Shown piece after piece: positions 6,093 through 12,947 of a stretch of DNA of 14,685 nucleotides; the first letter of the stretch is position 1; every line of letters starts with the position of its first letter. The stretch comes from Clostridiales bacterium (lineage in GTDB: Bacteria > Bacillota > Clostridia > Oscillospirales > QAMX01), in assembly GCA_003149835.1 (NCBI GenBank), contig QAMX01000031.1:1-14685 (forward strand), written 5' to 3'. A program made the translations under genes and the position numbers. The notes under the pieces were generated by a model. It was not told where the DNA came from, made no database searches, and saw nothing but the letters and a program-made list of their open reading frames with translations.

Positions 6093-7421
6093 TTATTTCG
6101 GCGTCACATAACTGAGCGGGTCGACGGCCGTTCCGTTTTTATAAATGGTAAAATGGAGATGATAACCGCTCGACAGCCCCGTCGTACCGACGTAGCCGAG
6201 CACCGTCCCCTGTGAAACCGTATCGCCCACCTTGTATTTTGACCGCGCGTTCATATGCGCATACATGGAGATGATCCCGTTGCCGTGATCGACCTTAATC
6301 ATATTGCCGTAAATACTGTCGTACTGGCTCGTCACAACCGTGCCCGCGGCAATGCTCTTGATCGGCGAACCGGCGTAAGCGCCGATATCAATGCCGTTGT
6401 GAAATTTGTTCGGCTGGCCGGTGACGGGGTGCGTGCGGTAACCAAATTCGGATGTCACCCACGTAAAGCCCGGGGTCGGCCATATAAAGGTGCGGTTCTG
6501 GTTTTGCTTTTCTTCCTCTTCTTCCCGCCGTTTTGCTTCCTCTTCCGCTTTTTTCCGCGCCTCTTCCTCCAACTGCTTCAAGCGCTCTTCCTCGGCCTTT
6601 TTGCGCGCCTCTTCTTCTTTGCGCTTTTGCTCCTCCAACTCTTTGGAGAGCCGTTCCTCGCGCGCCATCGCCTCCTGCCAGAGGCGCTCATATTCCTCCA
6701 CCAGAGCGGCGTTCTCATACTCGCCCTCTTCAAAGCCGGCCAGCATGACCTCCGCCTCGGCCTGCTCGGCGAGCAGCTCCGTCCGCGCCGTATCGAGCGT
6801 CTGCCGCATGGCGACGGACTCCGCCCGGTCGTTTTCCAGCTCCGTCTGTTTCAGCTCAATTTCTTCCATGAGCGTCTCCAATTCGCTCATCAGCTCCTTG
6901 TCGCTGGCGAAGACGGCCGATACCAGCTCTACGCGGTCAAGAAAATCGGAAATACTGTCGGCGGACAGAACGACGCTCAGATAAGAGGTCGCTCCGTCCT
7001 CGTACATCACGCGCACGCGCTGCTTGAAGGTCTCGTATTTCTCCGCGCGCTCCGTTTCGAGCGAGGCGATCTCCGCCTCGCACTGCGCGATATCCGTGTC
7101 TAAACCGGCAATCGTCGTTTCCAGCAGCGCAATTTGGTCGTTATAGAGGTTGATTTTCTCGTCGAGAAGCTTTTTTTGCTCCAAAAGCGAGTTTTTATCG
7201 GAGCGGATGCCTTCGATCTCCTTTTCGGCGGCGGCGATCTTCTCCTTCAAAGCCTGAATCTCCGCGCGCGCCTGATCCACATCCGTCTGTGAAACGGCGC
7301 CGAGATTGAGCGAGACCAGCCCGATCACCGTCGGCAGAATCATCCCGACGATCAGCACCCAGATGAGGATACGGCGCAGGCGATCCCGCCTGTCTTTTTT
7401 CGTGATTTTTTTTTCGGTCAT
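6093..7421 (-). CDS. Coiled-coil M23 (LytM) endopeptidase, likely FtsEX-activated
   Basis: A 442-residue cell-wall hydrolase. After a basic cytoplasmic start, residues 18-40 form a membrane segment or uncleaved signal. Residues 45-310 are predicted coiled coil, including an extreme Glu/Lys/Arg-rich block at 250-305. Residues 313-442 are the peptidase_M23 domain. Its motifs are complete: HNGID (H341 and D345), YAHM (H389) and HLH (H421 and H423), so unlike E. coli EnvC this protein should itself cut peptidoglycan cross-links. FtsEX partners such as EnvC, PcsB and CwlO share the coiled-coil-plus-hydrolase design, and the gene follows ftsX by 53 bases. FtsEX probably relieves autoinhibition by the coiled coil. 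AAAGGAAAAAGG precedes the ATG. Confidence 0.92.
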   Translation of the reverse strand: MTEKKITKKDRRDRLRRILIWVLIVGMILPTVIGLVSLNLGAVSQTDVDQARAEIQALKEKIAAAEKEIEGIRSDKNSLLEQKKLLDEKINLYNDQIALLETTIAGLDTDIAQCEAEIASLETERAEKYETFKQRVRVMYEDGATSYLSVVLSADSISDFLDRVELVSAVFASDKELMSELETLMEEIELKQTELENDRAESVAMRQTLDTARTELLAEQAEAEVMLAGFEEGEYENAALVEEYERLWQEAMAREERLSKELEEQKRKEEEARKKAEEERLKQLEEEARKKAEEEAKRREEEEEKQNQNRTFIWPTPGFTWVTSEFGYRTHPVTGQPNKFHNGIDIGAYAGSPIKSIAAGTVVTSQYDSIYGNMIKVDHGNGIISMYAHMNARSKYKVGDTVSQGTVLGYVGTTGLSSGYHLHFTIYKNGTAVDPLSYVTPK

Positions 7422-7474
7422 AACCTTTTTCCTTTCACAGGGAAATCAAAACGCCGATGAAATCTGCGGCGGCA

Positions 7475-8353
7475 TCAGGCGTTGAGATAGCGACGCAGCG
7501 CCAGCGCGCTGCCCAGAAACCCCATCAGCAGTCCGGCCGCGCCAAACGCAATCGCGACGGGAACGGCAAACTCCGCAAACGGGATCGGAATCTCCGCAAA
7601 AAAGCCGATCGACTCTAAGGCGGATTCAAACAGCTTTGTATAGGCGAGGGCAATCAGCCCATAGGCCGCCGCCGCGCCGATCAGCCCCAGCAGCATGCCC
7701 TCAAAGGCAAACGAGGTGCGGATAAACCCGTTTGTGGCGCCGACGGTCTTCATCACGCCGATTTCTGTCCGGCGCGTGTATACCGACAAACGCACTGAAT
7801 TCGAAATAATAAACAGCGAAACCAGGCCGAGGACGACGACAAAAGCGATGCCGATCATGGCGACGACGTTGCGGATCTGTAAAAACCGCTGCGCGACGTC
7901 GTTTCTGAAATTGACCTTGGCCACGCCGGGAACCTGTTCTGCCGCCTGCGCCGTCTGCGCCAAAAGCTCCTGCGAAGTCACGGTGAGGCGAAACATGTCG
8001 CGGATTGGGTTATCGTCTTCGAGGCCGTCGAGCAGCGAACCGAAGGTGTCGCGCATGGATTCCAAGCCTTCTTCTTTGGATACAAACGTACAGGATTCTA
8101 CGGAAGCCAGCTCCGACAGACGCTGCTCCGCAGCGGCGCGCGCCTCTTCCGTACAGGCGTCGTCAAGGTAGACCGAGATCTCGTTGACCGCGCCGGCCTC
8201 GTCGATCACGGCGTTAATATTGAGCAGAACCAACGCGAAAGCGCCCGTCACGACCAGACAAGCGATCAGCATGCCGATCGCCGCGGTATTGACGAGCCTG
8301 TTTCTGAAAAGCCCTTTTACGCCTTCTTTAAAATGATAGCCGATACTGTTCAT
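7475..8353 (-). CDS. ftsX: Cell-division permease-like protein FtsX
   Basis: The membrane partner of FtsE, 292 residues, in the standard FtsX layout: a cytoplasmic start (MNSIGYHFKEGVKGLFRNR), membrane segment 1 at about 23-46, a large extracellular loop (47-160), then segments at about 162-185, 215-238 and 262-286. Typical landmarks are NEISVYLDD, ISNSVRLSVYTRRTEIGVMKTVGA and the C-terminal basic LALRRYL. FtsX does not transport a substrate; it passes ATP-driven shape changes to an extracellular peptidoglycan hydrolase. The extracellular loop would contact the coiled coil of the M23 enzyme encoded next. It starts 38 bases after the ftsE stop with CGGGAAC ahead of the ATG. Confidence 0.96.
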   Translation of the reverse strand: MNSIGYHFKEGVKGLFRNRLVNTAAIGMLIACLVVTGAFALVLLNINAVIDEAGAVNEISVYLDDACTEEARAAAEQRLSELASVESCTFVSKEEGLESMRDTFGSLLDGLEDDNPIRDMFRLTVTSQELLAQTAQAAEQVPGVAKVNFRNDVAQRFLQIRNVVAMIGIAFVVVLGLVSLFIISNSVRLSVYTRRTEIGVMKTVGATNGFIRTSFAFEGMLLGLIGAAAAYGLIALAYTKLFESALESIGFFAEIPIPFAEFAVPVAIAFGAAGLLMGFLGSALALRRYLNA

Positions 8354-8391
8354 GTTCCCGCGTTTCTCCCCAAACCCTGCCCGCCGCAGGA

Positions 8392-9084
8392 TTATACTGT
8401 CTCGCCGCCCTGATAGCCGCCGACGGCGTCGCCGACAATTTTTCCGCCCTCAATCGACACCACGCGCTTTCCAAAGGCGTTGACCAGCTCGCGCTCATGC
8501 GTGATGACAATGACGGTCGAGCCGAGCTCGTTAATCCGCGCGAGCAGCCCCATCAGCTCCATGGACTTGTCCGGATCCAGATTGCCGGTCGGCTCGTCGG
8601 CGATGATGATCCCGGGATTATTGACCAGCGCGCGCGCGATGGCGACGCGCTGCTGCTCGCCGCCGGAGAGCTCGCTCGGCATTCGATCCGCCTTTTCGGC
8701 GATTCCGACCAGTTCCAGCACATACATCACGCGCCTGCGAATCTTCTTAGCGTCGCTGATGCCGATCACCCGCATCGCAAACGCCACGTTGTCAAACACA
8801 TTCATACGGTCGATGAGCCGGAAATCCTGATAGACCACGCCCAGCGTCCGCCGCAGCTTTGGCACGCCGCGCCTTTTTAACCGCGCGATTGAGAAAGAAT
8901 TGACCAGGGCCAGCCCGGCGCTCGGCCGCAGCTCCGCGGTCAGCAGCTTAATCAGCGTCGATTTTCCCGCGCCCGACGGCCCGACGATAAAGACAAATTC
9001 CCCGTCCGCCACATCGAGGCTGACGCCGTTGAGCGCCTGTACGCCCGACGGGTATCGGACATATGTATCAGACAGCCGAATCAA
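8392..9084 (-). CDS. ftsE: Cell-division ATP-binding protein FtsE
   Basis: The ABC-type ATPase of the FtsEX complex. Walker A is GPSGAGKST (35-43), followed by the Q-loop region [10 protein letters not shown], the signature LSGGEQQR, Walker [13 protein letters not shown] and the switch His in VITHE, all intact. The N-terminus typical of FtsE, MIR..., coincides with TTG at 9082-9084, giving 230 residues, close to the family norm. AAAGGTG lies 11 bases upstream, slightly far. An in-frame GTG at 9096 directly abuts the same purine run, and an open frame continues to a TTG at 9162 with no ribosome site; both are less likely. It acts at the cytoplasmic face of the division site with FtsX and heads the envelope gene group. 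Confidence 0.95.
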   Translation of the reverse strand: MIRLSDTYVRYPSGVQALNGVSLDVADGEFVFIVGPSGAGKSTLIKLLTAELRPSAGLALVNSFSIARLKRRGVPKLRRTLGVVYQDFRLIDRMNVFDNVAFAMRVIGISDAKKIRRRVMYVLELVGIAEKADRMPSELSGGEQQRVAIARALVNNPGIIIADEPTGNLDPDKSMELMGLLARINELGSTVIVITHERELVNAFGKRVVSIEGGKIVGDAVGGYQGGETV

Positions 9085-9359
9085 GGAAAGTTTCACACCT
9101 TTCGTAAAGCCGGCGCGCCGCACAGAGCCATTCAAAGAATCGGGGCGCTTCGGCGGCGTCAAAAATTCAGGGGGGCATCAATCGGCTTTTCCTCAGAAAA
9201 TCATCTGCCGAAAGCCGGAGAAGCGTATCGTTCGGCTTCAACCGCCCGGCGATCGCCCCCAGACGGCTGCGCAAGCTATATGTATGTCAGCTTCGGCCGT
9301 CATACGCATGACCGCGTCCGCCGTCTGAATCCGGCGGACGCAGTTTCACCGAAGCGGGA
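9085..9359. other. Intergenic region ahead of ftsE
   Basis: No gene seen. It holds the hairpin behind the regulator gene (9314-9341). A second minus-strand inverted repeat pairs AAGCCG (near 9235) with CGGCTT (near 9215), and a further AAAAGCCG copy near 9185 could compete for the same CGGCTT partner, an arrangement that could form alternative hairpins in an ftsE leader. Promoter candidates here (TTGACG near 9160; TACATA/TATAGC near 9280) are weak and I do not call one. Confidence 0.35.
9314..9341 (-). terminator. Perfect 10-bp hairpin after the PucR/CdaR-type gene
   Basis: Positions 9314-9323 (GCGTCCGCCG) pair perfectly with 9332-9341 (CGGCGGACGC) around an 8-base loop, starting about 20 bases beyond the regulator's TAA stop. 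There is no T-tract on the minus-strand exit (CGGTCATG). It is a likely transcript 3' end or attenuator, less certainly an intrinsic terminator. Confidence 0.5.
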
Positions 9360-10451
9360 TTAAATTTCGTCGTTGTCACGCGATTCGAGGTATTTCTTGA
9401 CCATCAGCGCCACCTTGAAGATAATGGCGTGGTCAAACTCGCGCAGGTCGAGGCCGGTAATTTTCTTGATTTTTTCCAAGCGGTAGACGAGCGTATTTCT
9501 GTGGACGAAAAGCTTCCGCGACGTCTCCGAGACGTTGAGGTTATTTTCAAAGAACTTCTGGATCGTCATCATCGTCTCCTGGCCGAGCGAATCGACGCTG
9601 CCCTTTTTGAAGACCTCGCTTAAAAACATCCGGCAGAGCGTGGTCGGGAGCTGATAGATCAGCCGGCCGATGCCGAGATTTTCATAGTTAATAATCGTCT
9701 TGTCCGCGTCAAACACGCGGCCGACCTCGATAGCGACCTGCGCCTCTTTGAGAGAGCGCGAAAGGTCTTTGAGCTGCGGGACGACCGTACCGATGCCGAT
9801 GACGCACTTGACGAGCAGCTCGGCGTTAATCGTGTCTTCGATGCCTTTGGCGACCTTGCGGAGCTCCTTGATGTCGCAGTTGGCTTTGACCTCCTTGACG
9901 ATCGCCACGTCGCTCTCGTTGACGGTCATGATAAAATCCTTTTGCCGGTCGGGGAAGAGTCCGGCGATGACGTCGTTGGTGGCGATGTCGAGCTTGTCCA
10001 TCATGCGGACGAGGAAAACCACGCGCGGCGTGTCGCCGCCGAAGTGCAGCTCCTTGGATTTGATATAGATATCGCCGGGAAGGACGTTGTCGAGCAGGAT
10101 GTTTTTGATAAAGGTCGCCTTGTCATACTTTTCGTCGTAATACTGCTTGACTCCGTTCAGAGCTACGACGACCATCGAGCACATCGCGAGCGCTTCCTCG
10201 TCGGTCCCCTCAACGAACGCCGCATATTCCAGCCTGACGCCGCGCATGGCCAGCGACTTAAAGGTGAAAGAGCGGTATACCGTCGGCTCGGAGGTGTTGT
10301 TCAGCTCGTCCACCGCCAGCTCGTATACTTCGCCGATCCGCTTCAGCTCGCTGCACGCGATTACAGTTCCGTCTCCGTCGATCACGCCGACGGTTTTGCC
10401 CGTCGCCTCGTGCATTTGGAGCGCCATATTCTGAAACAATCTTCTTGACAT
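9360..10451 (-). CDS. PucR/CdaR-family transcriptional regulator
   Basis: A 363-residue cytoplasmic regulator. The C-terminus (about 295-355) is the PucR-type helix-turn-helix: FFENNLNVSETSRKLFVHRN then TLVYRLEKIKKITGLDLREF. The middle (about 140-260) fits the degenerate GGDEF-like CdaR domain, including ALVKCVIGIGT-type strand patterns (ELLVKCVIGIG) and LSRSLKEAQVAIEVG. The N-terminal 100 residues (KTVGVIDGDGTVIACSE) look like a small sensory domain reminiscent of PAS or sugar-diacid recognition folds; its ligand is unknown. Relatives activate purine, sugar-acid or amino-acid catabolism operons in response to small molecules. The ATG follows GGGGGAAAAAG, a strong ribosome site, and a sigma-A-type promoter is visible upstream. 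No obvious target lies next to it: the nearest genes are ftsE downstream and the redox cluster upstream. Confidence 0.88.
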   Translation of the reverse strand: MSRRLFQNMALQMHEATGKTVGVIDGDGTVIACSELKRIGEVYELAVDELNNTSEPTVYRSFTFKSLAMRGVRLEYAAFVEGTDEEALAMCSMVVVALNGVKQYYDEKYDKATFIKNILLDNVLPGDIYIKSKELHFGGDTPRVVFLVRMMDKLDIATNDVIAGLFPDRQKDFIMTVNESDVAIVKEVKANCDIKELRKVAKGIEDTINAELLVKCVIGIGTVVPQLKDLSRSLKEAQVAIEVGRVFDADKTIINYENLGIGRLIYQLPTTLCRMFLSEVFKKGSVDSLGQETMMTIQKFFENNLNVSETSRKLFVHRNTLVYRLEKIKKITGLDLREFDHAIIFKVALMVKKYLESRDNDEI

Positions 10452-10540
10452 GTTCTTTTTCCCCCATCAAAAATCCAATCGTCCGCGCGGCGAGCCGTTT
10501 TGTCTTCTGCAATGCGGTGCAATATACTTTATCGGATTAT

Positions 10541-10569
10541 ATAATACACTATTTTGCGCATTTTTACAA
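10541..10569 (-). promoter_or_regulatory. Probable sigma-A promoter of the PucR/CdaR-type gene
   Basis: Reading the minus strand, TTGTAA (10564-10569) is followed after exactly 17 bases by TATTAT (10541-10546), and an overlapping TATAAT sits at 10536-10541. It lies in the most AT-rich stretch of the window, about 90 bases ahead of the regulator's ATG, downstream of the lipoprotein terminator. Confidence 0.65.
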
Positions 10570-10703
10570 GCCTTTTATTTGAATTTTTTTGGAAGCGGTC
10601 TGTAAAATTTTTATCAAAACCAGATTTTCATGCGTCTTTTCGCTTTGATCAAACGAATTTTCCCGTCAAAACAGCCGTATGGGTCACAGGCGGCGAGAAA
10701 GAA

Positions 10704-10735
10704 TTACAGCCGCGGAAATCTTTCCACGGCTGTAA
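10704..10735 (-). terminator. Rho-independent terminator after the small lipoprotein
   Basis: A 14- to 15-bp hairpin: 10704-10718 pairs with 10721-10735, the single non-Watson-Crick position being a G-U wobble only in minus-strand RNA, which fixes the orientation. It starts 15 bases past the lipoprotein stop and exits into TTCTTTCTC, a modest T-rich tail. Confidence 0.75.
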
Positions 10736-10750
10736 ATTTATCGTATCGGA

Positions 10751-11062
10751 TTACGAATTCGCGGGGTTCGGCTGGTTCGACGACTGTCCGTGCATGCTTC
10801 CGCTCTGCGAGCCGGAGCCGCTCGGCGTCGACATGTCCGAAGTGCCGGAGCCGTCCGGCGTCGACATGCCCGAAGTATCCGAGACTCCCGGCGTGCTGTC
10901 GCTGTTGCTGGTCACGCGCGGCGTCGTACGATCCGCTGAATCCACTGTCGTTCTCGACGTGTTGCTCGTGCCGCCGTTGTTGCCGCCGTTGTCGTCGTCA
11001 CAGGCGGCGAACAGGAACAGCGAAAGGCAAACGCACAGAGTCAACGCTATGATTTTTTTCAT
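10751..11062 (-). CDS. Small Ser/Thr-rich lipoprotein with a short internal repeat
   Basis: A 103-residue exported protein of unknown function. The N-terminus is a lipoprotein signal peptide: MKK, a hydrophobic core, then the lipobox FAAC with Cys at about residue 21, followed by Asp-Asp-Asp and Asn/Gly linker. The mature part is low complexity (Ser, Thr, Gly, Pro, Asp), includes an imperfect 11-residue repeat containing DMSTP/GMSTP, and has no recognisable fold. A spacer or wall-spanning stalk is possible. AGGAG lies 10 bases before the ATG. It begins 133 bases after the DUF1667 gene in the same direction, with no clear terminator between, so it may be partly co-transcribed with the redox cluster; a strong terminator follows it. 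Confidence 0.7.
   Translation of the reverse strand: MKKIIALTLCVCLSLFLFAACDDDNGGNNGGTSNTSRTTVDSADRTTPRVTSNSDSTPGVSDTSGMSTPDGSGTSDMSTPSGSGSQSGSMHGQSSNQPNPANS
10813..10883 (-). repeat. 33-bp tandem repeat inside the lipoprotein gene
   Basis: Two near-identical 33-bp units (10813-10845 and 10846-10878) share GGCGTCGACATG-CCGAAGT and are followed by a degraded third start at 10879. The period is 11 codons, so unit gain or loss keeps the reading frame and changes only the length of the Ser/Thr-rich tail. Confidence 0.75.
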
Positions 11063-11195
11063 CGGTTCATTTCTCCTGAATCTTTATTATGCATAACATA
11101 CCATGTGCACTGCACGGTATTATGGTTCTATCCGCCGCGGCTTTTTATTCAGCAAAAACCAACCAATATTTTCCTTTTTGATTTCAACTTTGATT

Positions 11196-11558
11196 TCAAC
11201 GCGCGTCCGCCGTCGCGACAATGCGTACACCGGTTCCCGCGGCGTTTTCTATTACGGTCTGCCCGCGGACAACCGGCGCGCATACCGCCGCCGCCCTGAT
11301 CTCGGCCATGACCGCGGCGATGCGCTCCTTTGGGATGGGCTCCGCCGTTTTGACCGGAAAGACCGGTTCCTCGCCGCCTGTCAGCCGCATGGTCGACGAA
11401 ATCGAACGCACCGGATGCACCGCTTCGCTGCGGACATAGCGTTCGCCGCGCGCGCAGCGGTTGCCGGAAACGGAAACCAGCGCGCCCGAAGCGTCCGTCT
11501 CCGCGCGGATGGCGCATCCCTCCGGGCAGACGATACAGGTAAAATTTTTAACCGCCAT
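11196..11558 (-). CDS. DUF1667-type Cys-rich protein, third component of the redox cluster
   Basis: A 120-residue protein matching the DUF1667 pattern. It has CIVCPEGC (Cys8, Cys11, Cys15) and a fourth Cys at 35 in GNRCARG, a CxxCxxxC...C arrangement like that which holds a [4Fe-4S] cluster at the start of molybdopterin oxidoreductases, followed by EAVHPVRSISSTMRL and the VFPVKTAEPIPKE segment. In many Clostridia and Thermotogae the gene follows the same two flavoproteins, so it is probably their electron-transfer subunit; the cluster type is inference. An open frame extends to 11702, but the ATG at 11558 is preceded by a strong GGGAGGGG and begins the family N-terminus. The 118-base gap to the upstream gene carries a 13-base dyad. 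Confidence 0.85.
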   Translation of the reverse strand: MAVKNFTCIVCPEGCAIRAETDASGALVSVSGNRCARGERYVRSEAVHPVRSISSTMRLTGGEEPVFPVKTAEPIPKERIAAVMAEIRAAAVCAPVVRGQTVIENAAGTGVRIVATADAR

Positions 11559-11578
11559 AGTGTTCCCCTCCCAAAACG

Positions 11579-11591
11579 CCGGTAATACCGG
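11579..11591. promoter_or_regulatory. Perfect 13-base dyad before the DUF1667 gene
   Basis: CCGGTA-A-TACCGG is a perfect inverted repeat with a single central base, about 20 bases upstream of the DUF1667 ATG and next to its ribosome site. As RNA the loop would be very tight, so a protein-binding site is as likely as a hairpin. It may also be chance in GC-rich DNA. Confidence 0.25.
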
Positions 11592-11676
11592 TACATTTTT
11601 CCATTTTGAAAACCGTTTGACAGGCGCAGGCGCGATCGGCTCAGCAGACGCTTTCTTCAAGGCCGCGCCGACCCGT

Positions 11677-12945
11677 TTACGGCTCCGCCGCAACGATTTC
11701 AACGCAGACCGGCTCGACAGGCGCCGCGCCGCGCAGCCTGACCTTGACGCGCTGCATCTCTCCGGGCAGCATCACCGGACGTTTGATCTCCGCCAGCGTT
11801 TCCCCGCCGCAGCGCACGACGACGCGCGCGCGCCGGTAAACCGCTCTGACGCGGAAAAACAGCTCCGCCTCCTCCGTATCCGCGCCGATTCGCTCCGGCA
11901 CGACGTAGGAGACGCCGTTTCCCGCCGCGGTTTCAAACGCCGCCCGGCTGCTGCCGGACGCCGCCCCCGTCAGATAACGCGCCGCGTTCTCGCCGGCAAT
12001 CCTGCCCTCCTCGGCGACGAAATCGGCCAGATCATGCACCTGTACGACGTTTCCGCAGGCAAAGACCCCTTCGGCGGCCGTCTCGCGGCGTTCATTGACG
12101 GAAATGCCGCCGTTTGCGCCGAGCGCAATCCCCGCGTCCGCCGCCAATACCGTCTCCGGCAGCAGACCGACCGACAGCAGCAGCGTGTCGCACGGGATCA
12201 GCCGCTGCTGCGCGCGGATCGGGCTGCGGTTTTCGTCTACGGGCGCGATGTAGACGCCGGTCACGCGCTCCTTCCCTTCAATACCGGTCACAGTCGTCGA
12301 GAGATAGAGCGGAATGCCGTAGTCTTCGAGGCACTGTACGATGTTGCGCTGTAAACCGTTCGACCACGGCATCAGCTCGCAGACGCAGACGACCTCGGCG
12401 CCTTCCAGCGTCAGGCGGCGCGCCATGATCAGCCCGATATCGCCGGAGCCGAGGATGACGACGCGGCGGCCGACCATATAGCCGTCGATATTGATATAGC
12501 GCTGCGCCGTTCCCGCGGTCATCACGCCGGCAATCCGCGGTCCGTCGATGGTCAGCGCGCCCGCCGGCCGCTCCCGGCAGCCGACGGCGAGAACGACCGC
12601 GTCCGCCGCCAGCTCATACGCCCCGTCCGAGCCGGACATCACCGTCAGGTTTTTTCCACCGCCCAGCGAGGTGACGTAAGAGCCAAGCCGCACGTCGATG
12701 CCGCGACTTTTGACCTCATCCGCAAATTTCGCGGCATATTCTGGGCCGGTCAGCTCCTCCCCGAACGTGTGCAGCCCAAAGCCCGCATGGATACACTGCG
12801 GCAGAACGCCGCCGAGCCGCACATCCGTCTCCAATAAAACGATATCGCGGCAGCCCGCGTCAAACGCGGCGATCGCGGCGGCCATACCGCCCACGCCGCC
12901 GCCGACGACCGCCAGCGCATGCCGTTCGCTTCTCATCGCTCCCAT
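11677..12945 (-). CDS. NAD(P)/FAD-dependent oxidoreductase, second subunit of the redox cluster
   Basis: A 422-residue pyridine-nucleotide-disulfide-type flavoprotein. It has an N-terminal FAD dinucleotide fold (VVGGGVGG, 13-20), the family motif LPQCIHAGFG (48-57, with Cys51), AVGCRERPAG, a second nucleotide-binding fold for NAD(P) (LGSGDIG, 165-171) and the closing FAD motif GVFACGNV (293-300). It resembles the alpha-type subunit of opine oxidase, hydroxyproline dehydrogenase and the GlpB-position protein of soluble glycerol-3-phosphate dehydrogenase clusters. It likely passes electrons from the partner flavoprotein to NAD(P)+ or another carrier. The ATG at 12945 lies 2 bases beyond the TAA of the upstream gene, so the two are probably translationally coupled; an alternative ATG three codons later has its own GGGAG. 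Confidence 0.9.
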   Translation of the reverse strand: MGAMRSERHALAVVGGGVGGMAAAIAAFDAGCRDIVLLETDVRLGGVLPQCIHAGFGLHTFGEELTGPEYAAKFADEVKSRGIDVRLGSYVTSLGGGKNLTVMSGSDGAYELAADAVVLAVGCRERPAGALTIDGPRIAGVMTAGTAQRYINIDGYMVGRRVVILGSGDIGLIMARRLTLEGAEVVCVCELMPWSNGLQRNIVQCLEDYGIPLYLSTTVTGIEGKERVTGVYIAPVDENRSPIRAQQRLIPCDTLLLSVGLLPETVLAADAGIALGANGGISVNERRETAAEGVFACGNVVQVHDLADFVAEEGRIAGENAARYLTGAASGSSRAAFETAAGNGVSYVVPERIGADTEEAELFFRVRAVYRRARVVVRCGGETLAEIKRPVMLPGEMQRVKVRLRGAAPVEPVCVEIVAAEP

Positions 12946-12947
12946 GC

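Noticed and set aside
11559..11702. N-terminal extension of the DUF1667 protein overlapping the upstream gene
   Set aside because: The strong GGGAGGGG site and the family start both lie at 11558.
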